64,000 nt of DNA from Luteimonas sp. S4-F44 (lineage in GTDB: Bacteria > Pseudomonadota > Gammaproteobacteria > Xanthomonadales > Xanthomonadaceae). Shown in pieces: positions 58,527-64,000 of this stretch (position 1 is its first letter; the number at the start of each line of letters is the position of its first letter). The position numbers and the translations under genes were made by a program. A model generated the notes under the pieces. It did no database searches. It saw only the letters and a program-made list of their open reading frames with translations, and was not told the origin of the DNA. Location of the stretch: NCBI RefSeq assembly GCF_022637415.1, contig NZ_CP093340.1, forward strand, positions 124,001-188,000, in the 5' to 3' direction.

Positions 58527-60725
58527 ATGACCTCCCCCTACGAGACGCTCGACGACGCCGACAGCGCCGACCACGGCCCGGCGCCGCTGCGCAGCGAGTA
58601 CAAGTTCTCGCACGTCACCACCGGCCGCTACCTGCCCACGCCGGGCAAGGCGCCCGGCTGGCCGTTCGCCGATATCGGCGGCTGGATGATCGACGCCAAC
58701 GAGAGCGCGGCCGACTGGCTGGCCGAACTGCGCGACTGGCGCCGCGAGCATCTGGTGCGCATCGGTTACGACGACGCCAACTACCGCCGGCCCGAGCTGC
58801 TGTGGGCGCAGCGCAATTTCGTGCATGCGCAGATGATGGTCGAGGACCGCTACTTCTACGACGCCGAGCGCGCCGAGTACACGGTCGACCGCTATCTCGA
58901 CGATCTGATCGCGCGCTTCGGCGGCATCGATTCGGTGCTGATCTGGTATGTCTATCCCAACATCGGCATCGACGACCGCAACCAGTTCGACCTGGCGCAC
59001 GATCTGCCCGGCGGACTCGACGGTCTGCGCCGTGCAGTGCAGGCGTTCCAGGCGCGCGGCGTGCGGGTGTTCCTGCCGGCCAAGCCTTGGGACCACGGCA
59101 CCCGCGATCCGGGCACCAACCACTGGGAGGGCCTGGCGGAGATCGTTGCGGCGGTCGGCGCCGACGGCATCAATGGCGATACCTTCAACGGCGTGCCGCG
59201 CGCGTTCCTCGAGGCCTGTGAGCGCCATGGCCGGCCGGTCGTGCTGCAGCCCGAATCGACGATCAGCTCCGAAGAGCAGCTGATCTGGAACGTGCAGAGC
59301 TGGGGCAAGAAGGCGCCCGACGGTCCGGTGCCGCCGGTGTCGAAGTGGAAGTGGCTCGAGCCGCGGCACATGGTCAACTACGAGAACCGCTGGGGCCGCG
59401 ACCGCACGCACGACCTGCAGTACTGCTTCTTCAACGGCATCGGCTACAACGCCTGGGAAAACATCTGGGGCATCTGGAACCAGTTTACCCCGCGCAATGC
59501 CGAAGTGCTGCGGCGCATCGCGACGATCTACCGTGCGTTCCCCGAGCTGGTGGTGAGCCTGGACTGGGTGCCGTATCAGCCCTGCCTGCAGCGCGGCGTG
59601 TTCGCCAGTCGTTTCCCGGGTGCGGACCGCACGCTGTGGACGCTGATCAACCGCCACGAATATCCGCTCGACGGCGAGCAACTCGCACTGCCGCACGTCG
59701 ACGGCACCCGCTACTACGACCTGTGGCGCGGCCAGCCGATCGCGCCGCGCGTCATCGACGGCGAGGCGGTGATCGAGCTGCCGCTCGAGGGGCGCGGCTT
59801 CGGCGCGCTGCTGGCGCTGGCGCCGGGCGCCGACACCGAGGGTCTCGACGCGATCCTGGCCACGCTCGCCGCGCAGGCCAAGACGCCGATCGGCGCGCAC
59901 TCGGCCGCCTGGCACCCGTTGCCGCAGGCCATCGTCGAGGTGGCGCCGACCGCGCCGCAGGCCGCCGCGCCCGAGGGCATGGTGACGATCCCCGGCGGCG
60001 AATTCCTGTTCCGCGTCGGCGGCGTCGAGATCGAGGGTTTCGACTGGGCGGGCCTGGACGTGCAGTACCCATGGGAAGCGTGCCCGCGCCGGCACCATCG
60101 TCGCCGGATGACGCTGGCCACGTTCCACATCGACCGCCATCCGGTGACCAATGCGCAGTTCGCGCGGTTCCTGGCCGACAGCGGCTACGCGCCGCGCGAC
60201 GCGCACAATTTCCTGCGGCACTGGGTCGACGGTGCGCCGCGCCCGGGCTGGCAGAACAAGCCGGTGATCTGGGTGTCGCTGGAGGACGCGCGCGCCTACG
60301 CGCAGTGGGCCGGCAAGCGCCTGCCGCGCGAATGGGAGTGGCAGTACGCCGCGCAAGGCCACGATGGCCGCCGCTATCCCTGGGGCGACACCTGGCACGA
60401 CACCTGCGTACCGCGGGTCAACCGCGGCCGCCGCCTGCTGCCGCCGGCCGATGTCGGCGCGCATCCGCAGGGCGCCTCGCCGTTCGGGGTCGAAGACCTG
60501 ATCGGGCACGTCTGGCAATGGACCGACGAGTACATCGACACGCATACGCGCGCGGCGATCCTGCGCGGCGGCAGCAGCTACCAGCCGCAGACCTCGCACT
60601 GGTATTTCCCGCAGGCCTACCGGCTCGATCAGCACGGCAAGTACCTGCTGATGGCGCCGGGCAAGGACCGCTCTGGCACGGTGGGCTTCCGCTGCGTGGT
60701 CGATGCGGAGCGTGGGCATGGCTGA
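58527..60725 (+). CDS. Glycosidase-like barrel fused to SUMF1/FGE-type domain
   Basis: A 732-residue cytoplasmic fusion. Residues about 15-430 look like a (beta/alpha)8 glycoside-hydrolase-type domain (IWYVYPNIGIDDRNQFDLAH, FLPAKPWDHGTRDP, GADGINGDTFNG). Residues about 484-727 are a SUMF1/formylglycine-generating-enzyme-like fold (MVTIPGGEFLF, RHPVTNAQFARFL, LPREWEWQYAAQG, GHVWQWTDEY, LRGGSSYQ, GTVGFRCV). The cysteines that FGE uses for catalysis are not seen, so it is probably not a sulfatase activator. The gene overlaps the GH127 gene by eight bases. The function is unknown. Confidence 0.82.
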   Translation: MTSPYETLDDADSADHGPAPLRSEYKFSHVTTGRYLPTPGKAPGWPFADIGGWMIDANESAADWLAELRDWRREHLVRIGYDDANYRRPELLWAQRNFVHAQMMVEDRYFYDAERAEYTVDRYLDDLIARFGGIDSVLIWYVYPNIGIDDRNQFDLAHDLPGGLDGLRRAVQAFQARGVRVFLPAKPWDHGTRDPGTNHWEGLAEIVAAVGADGINGDTFNGVPRAFLEACERHGRPVVLQPESTISSEEQLIWNVQSWGKKAPDGPVPPVSKWKWLEPRHMVNYENRWGRDRTHDLQYCFFNGIGYNAWENIWGIWNQFTPRNAEVLRRIATIYRAFPELVVSLDWVPYQPCLQRGVFASRFPGADRTLWTLINRHEYPLDGEQLALPHVDGTRYYDLWRGQPIAPRVIDGEAVIELPLEGRGFGALLALAPGADTEGLDAILATLAAQAKTPIGAHSAAWHPLPQAIVEVAPTAPQAAAPEGMVTIPGGEFLFRVGGVEIEGFDWAGLDVQYPWEACPRRHHRRRMTLATFHIDRHPVTNAQFARFLADSGYAPRDAHNFLRHWVDGAPRPGWQNKPVIWVSLEDARAYAQWAGKRLPREWEWQYAAQGHDGRRYPWGDTWHDTCVPRVNRGRRLLPPADVGAHPQGASPFGVEDLIGHVWQWTDEYIDTHTRAAILRGGSSYQPQTSHWYFPQAYRLDQHGKYLLMAPGKDRSGTVGFRCVVDAERGHG

Positions 60726-62628
60726 GCCGCTGGACATCGCCGCCGGCGACGCGCAGCGCCCGCCCGCGCCCGCCCAGGTGCGCTTGCGCGGCTTGCTGGG
60801 CGAGGCGCTGGAGGCCAATCGCCGCGGGCGCTTGTCGCATTTCGTCACCGGGCCCGACAGCCCGGCGATCGCGATCTTCGATCCGGCGCACCGCGCCGGC
60901 AACGAGGAGGGCGACTGGTACGGCGAGCACGCCGGCAAGTGGCTGGCGGCCGCGGCCAAGGCCGCCGCGCGCAGCGGCGACGCCGCGCTGGAAGACAGCG
61001 TGCGCGCCGTCGCGGCGTACCTGGCCCAGGTGCAGGAAAACGACGGCTACCTCGGCACCTATGCACCGCACCGGCGCTTCATGGTGCCGCAGCCACCCAA
61101 GCCCGAAAGCTGGAACGGCGAGCCGGCGCTGCGCACCTGGGACGTGTGGACGCACGCCTATCTGCTGCTGGGCCTGCTCGAGGTGTACCGGCGGTTCCCG
61201 GAGGCCGGCGCGTTGGAGACCGCGCGCCGGATCGGCCTGCTGTGCTGGCGCACGTTCTGCATCGAAGGCCTGGACATCACCACGGTCGGCAACCACCACG
61301 GCATGTCGGCGACGGTGCTGCTTGATCCGGTCATGGACCTGCACGCGGCGACCGGCGATGCGCGCTTCCTCGAACTGGCCCGGCGCATCCTCGCCCAGGC
61401 CGATGCCAATCCGCGGCTGGCATTGCTCGAGCGCGCGCTGGCCGGCGCCGATCCATCGGAGATCGCCACCGGCAAGGTCTACCAGCTGTGCTGGAACCTG
61501 GTCGGGCTGGCGAAGCTGGCGCGGGCGAGCGGCGATCCGCGCCATCGCCAGGTGCTCGATGCGCAGTGGCAGGCGATCCGCGACCATCACCTGAGCCTGG
61601 GTGGCGGCCCGTTCGGCGGCATCGGCCACCGCTCGCGCGAAGTGTTCAACCCCGCGTTCGTGTTCGACCCGCAGGCGTATGTCGAGACCTGCTCGATCCT
61701 CGCCTGGCTGCAACTCAATCGCGAACTGCTGGCGATCACCGGGCAAGCGCGGTACGCCGAGGAGATCGAGCGTACCGCCTACAACGACCTGCTCGGCGCG
61801 CAGGCGCCCGACGGCGAGGGCTGGTGCTATTACTCCTACGCCAACGGCCGCCGCATCCACACCAACTACTGGCGCTGCTGCAAGTCCAGCGGCGCGATGG
61901 CGATCGAGGAGCTGCCGGCGCTCGCGTATGCGACCGATGACGAGGGCGTCGTCGTCAACTTGCTGGGGCCGGGCGAGGCGACGTGCACGCTGCCCGGGTC
62001 GGGCGAGGTGACCGTCGTGCAGGACACGCGCTATCCATTCGACGGCGACATCGGCCTGCAACTGCGCCTGGCGCAGCCGGCGCATTTCGCGCTGCGCGTG
62101 CGCATCCCGGCCTGGGCGCAGGAGGCCACGCTCACCGTCGCCGGTGCGCCGTGGCCCGTGGTCGCTGGCGACTATGTGCGCATCGAGCGGACCTGGACCG
62201 ATGGCGACGAGGTCGCGCTGACCCTGCCATTGCGTCCGCGCATCCACCGCCGCGTCTACCGCAACGTGCAGGAATCGCGCGCGCCCGACGGCTCGCCGGT
62301 GCGCCAGCAGGTGCTGCGTCAGGACTACATCGCCTTCGGCCGTGGCCCGCTGGTCTACGCGACCGGCTTGATCGACGGCTATCGCACCGCCGAGACCGTG
62401 CGCTTGCCCGACGACGATGCGCAGATCCGGATCGAGGAGCTGCCGCCTGCGGGCGACGGCGATGCGGCCGCGGTCGGCCTGCGTCTGCACCTGGCCGAGC
62501 GCGCGCCCATCGATTTCGCGCCCTACTACGGCATCGGCGAGCGCCGCGATCGCATCTGGCGCACCACCTGGCTCGGGCTGGCGCCGTCGGCCGACGGTGC
62601 CGATGCTGGCGATTGCGGCGCCCTTTGA
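60718..62628 (+). CDS. GH127/DUF1680-family glycoside hydrolase
   Basis: A 636-residue protein of the beta-L-arabinofuranosidase type. The (alpha/alpha)6 barrel segments GDWYGEHAGKWLAAAA, VGNHHGMSATVLLDPVMDLH, and the catalytic region YVETCSIL (Glu and Cys) with NYWRCCKSSGA (adjacent cysteines binding zinc) match GH127, where a zinc-bound cysteine acts as nucleophile. No signal peptide, so it would act in the cytoplasm on an imported glycoside. It starts inside the end of the preceding gene. Confidence 0.88.
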   Translation: MAEPLDIAAGDAQRPPAPAQVRLRGLLGEALEANRRGRLSHFVTGPDSPAIAIFDPAHRAGNEEGDWYGEHAGKWLAAAAKAAARSGDAALEDSVRAVAAYLAQVQENDGYLGTYAPHRRFMVPQPPKPESWNGEPALRTWDVWTHAYLLLGLLEVYRRFPEAGALETARRIGLLCWRTFCIEGLDITTVGNHHGMSATVLLDPVMDLHAATGDARFLELARRILAQADANPRLALLERALAGADPSEIATGKVYQLCWNLVGLAKLARASGDPRHRQVLDAQWQAIRDHHLSLGGGPFGGIGHRSREVFNPAFVFDPQAYVETCSILAWLQLNRELLAITGQARYAEEIERTAYNDLLGAQAPDGEGWCYYSYANGRRIHTNYWRCCKSSGAMAIEELPALAYATDDEGVVVNLLGPGEATCTLPGSGEVTVVQDTRYPFDGDIGLQLRLAQPAHFALRVRIPAWAQEATLTVAGAPWPVVAGDYVRIERTWTDGDEVALTLPLRPRIHRRVYRNVQESRAPDGSPVRQQVLRQDYIAFGRGPLVYATGLIDGYRTAETVRLPDDDAQIRIEELPPAGDGDAAAVGLRLHLAERAPIDFAPYYGIGERRDRIWRTTWLGLAPSADGADAGDCGAL

Positions 62629-62756
62629 ATGCAGCGACGGATGCGCAAGCAAGTTTCTGTGGCGGGAGAACATAGGTCGGACGCATGGCTCGCGGCGCAC
62701 GCGTCGCGCAGACTGCCCCGGACCTGCGCTGTCGCGTTGAATGGATATCGGACGAG

Positions 62757-63947
62757 ATGACGGATTCCCCCTTCGCCCATGACCGCGGCGGCGCGCCCGG
62801 CCCGCTGAGCGGCATCCGCGTGCTGGACCTGAGCGCCTACATCGCCGGCCCCTACGGCTGTGCGCTGCTGGCCGACCAGGGCGCGGACGTGATCAAGGTC
62901 GAGCCGCCCGACGGCGACAACCTGCGCAACTACCCCTCCACGCTGGCCGCCGAGAGTCGTGCGTTTCTCGGCATCAACCGCAGCAAGCGCGGCGTCACCC
63001 TCAACCTCAAGGCCGAGGACGACCGCGCGGTGCTCTACCGGCTGGTGCGCGAGGCCGATGTGCTGGTGCACAACTTCCGGCCCGGCGTGCCCGAGCGGTT
63101 GGCGATCGACTTTCCGACGCTGTCGGCAATGAACCCGCGGCTGATCTACTGCGCGGTCACCGGCTACGGCGAGACCGGGCCGCTGAAGGACAAGGCCGGC
63201 TACGACCAGGTACTGCAGACGATGACCGGTATCTGCACGCTGCAGGGCAAGCGCGGCGGCCCGCCGGAGCTGGTCTACGGCTCGGTGGTGGACTACTACG
63301 CGGCCGCGCTGCTGGCGGCTGGCGTGTCGTCGGCCCTGTACGAACGCGAACGCAGTGGCGAAGGCCAGTTCGTCGGCGTCTCGCTGCTGCGCAGCGCGCT
63401 GGCGATGCAGTCTGCGCGCATGGTCTGGGCCGAAGGCGAGGCGCTCGACATCGGCCGCGACATGCGCTCGGGCGGGGTGACCGGGCTGCATCCCACGCGT
63501 TCGGGCTGGCTCTATATTTCGGCCAATACACCGCGGTTCTGGCAGGCGCTGTGTGCGCTGACCGGGCTCGAAGCGCTGGCCGCCGACCCGCGCTACGACA
63601 GCGTGCGCAAGCGCGCCGAGCATGCCGATCAGATCCTGCCGCAGTTGCACGCGGCGCTGGCCGCGCGCGATGCGCTGGACTGGGAGACGCGCTTCGGCGA
63701 TGCGGTGCCGTGCGCGGCGGCGCGCGCGGTCGAGGACATGTTCGAGCATCCGCAGGTGCTGGCCGAGGGCATCGTCACCACGATCCCGCATCCGACCCTG
63801 GGCAGCTACCGCGGCGTCGCCCAGGCGATCCGCTTCGGACGCACGCCGGGGCCCGCTCCGTTCGCCGCGCCCACGCTGGGCCAGCACTCCGATGCGGTCA
63901 GGGTGGCCCTGGACGCCGGTGGACGCGACAATGGCGATTCCGCCTGA
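62757..63947 (+). CDS. CaiB/BaiF family CoA-transferase
   Basis: A 396-residue class III CoA-transferase. Family motifs are GIRVLDLSAYIAGPYG, LLADQGADVIKVEPP, INRSKRGVTLNLK, DVLVHNFRPG with the conserved catalytic-type region, and YDQVLQTMTGI. It moves CoA between organic acids, the specific pair unknown. The ATG at 62757 is preferred over one at 62685, since the family begins right after it. It lies 128 bases beyond the glycosidase operon and may be separate. Confidence 0.92.
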   Translation: MTDSPFAHDRGGAPGPLSGIRVLDLSAYIAGPYGCALLADQGADVIKVEPPDGDNLRNYPSTLAAESRAFLGINRSKRGVTLNLKAEDDRAVLYRLVREADVLVHNFRPGVPERLAIDFPTLSAMNPRLIYCAVTGYGETGPLKDKAGYDQVLQTMTGICTLQGKRGGPPELVYGSVVDYYAAALLAAGVSSALYERERSGEGQFVGVSLLRSALAMQSARMVWAEGEALDIGRDMRSGGVTGLHPTRSGWLYISANTPRFWQALCALTGLEALAADPRYDSVRKRAEHADQILPQLHAALAARDALDWETRFGDAVPCAAARAVEDMFEHPQVLAEGIVTTIPHPTLGSYRGVAQAIRFGRTPGPAPFAAPTLGQHSDAVRVALDAGGRDNGDSA

Positions 63948-63978
63948 GCGGCGGTCCACGTCCCAACCCGAGGTGTCC

Positions 63979-64000
63979 ATGTCCGCTGCCGCATCCAAGC
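63979..64000 (+). CDS. Start of the next gene (cut by window end)
   Basis: An ATG at 63979 follows a GAGGTG ribosome-binding site and gives seven codons (MSAAASK) before the window ends. It is probably cotranscribed with the CoA-transferase gene 31 bases upstream. In related loci this place is often taken by an acyl-CoA dehydrogenase, but nothing can be identified from seven residues. Confidence 0.4.

Overview
The window is GC-rich (around 70% by eye) and densely coded. It reads as chromosome from a gammaproteobacterium of the Xanthomonadaceae/Lysobacteraceae (Lysobacter- or Luteimonas-like). The reasons are the comF/bioB-bioF-bioH-bioC arrangement, a monomeric NADP isocitrate dehydrogenase, a XAC0095-like protein, a RAYT/REP-type palindrome, TonB-dependent uptake and several Xanthomonas-type secreted hydrolases. 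No rRNA, tRNA, CRISPR array, integrase or transposase gene was seen.

Layout. 0-5 kb: the 3' part of ppc, then frmR-frmA-fghA (glutathione-dependent formaldehyde detoxification). 5-11.4 kb: a lipoprotein with a SecD-head-like fold, comF, and divergently from comF a biotin operon bioB-bioF-(EamA-type transporter)-bioH-bioC with start/stop overlaps. 11.4-17.1 kb: an SDR/AraC divergent pair, a YitT-like membrane protein, a secreted protein, a YdcF-like protein, a PLP dehydratase and a Gly/Tyr/Pro-rich lipoprotein. 17.1-17.6 kb: a noncoding stretch with a perfect 27-bp palindrome and, on the minus strand, a sigma-54-type promoter followed by a strong intrinsic terminator, which is a candidate small RNA. 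17.6-33.3 kb: mnmG, a rhomboid protease, two tandem paralogous membrane proteins, an osmoprotectant-type ABC transporter with a fused binding protein and permease, an M28 peptidase, a soluble receiver-kinase, rluE, a secreted methyltransferase, two oxidoreductases and icd.

33.5-41 kb is an accessory island with visibly different base composition: a lone RHH antitoxin-like gene, a SymE-like toxin, a XAC0095-like gene with a structured leader, an integron-type gene cassette (a membrane/coiled-coil protein whose stop codon lies inside a 60-bp attC-like site), degraded sequence, and a 1258-residue protein with a PD-(D/E)xK-like nuclease domain, a STAND-type P-loop NTPase and a long helical C-terminus. 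That architecture is typical of antiphage STAND (Avs-like) proteins, and this gene is the best candidate for an undescribed defence system here.

41-52.8 kb: an Asp/Glu racemase, a secreted acetamidase-like enzyme, a HIT protein, a lipoprotein, a LysM protein, queF, a DUF4261 protein overlapping the first of two tandem secreted M20 amidohydrolases, then a CoA-ester lyase overlapping a symporter with an N-terminal periplasmic propeller-like domain. 52.9-62.6 kb: a LysR regulator (TTG start) and a tightly packed operon of TonB receptor, serine hydrolase, ribokinase-family kinase, a glycosidase-like/SUMF1 fusion and a GH127-family protein, which looks like a glycoside uptake and degradation locus. 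62.7-64 kb: a CaiB/BaiF CoA-transferase and the first codons of the next gene.
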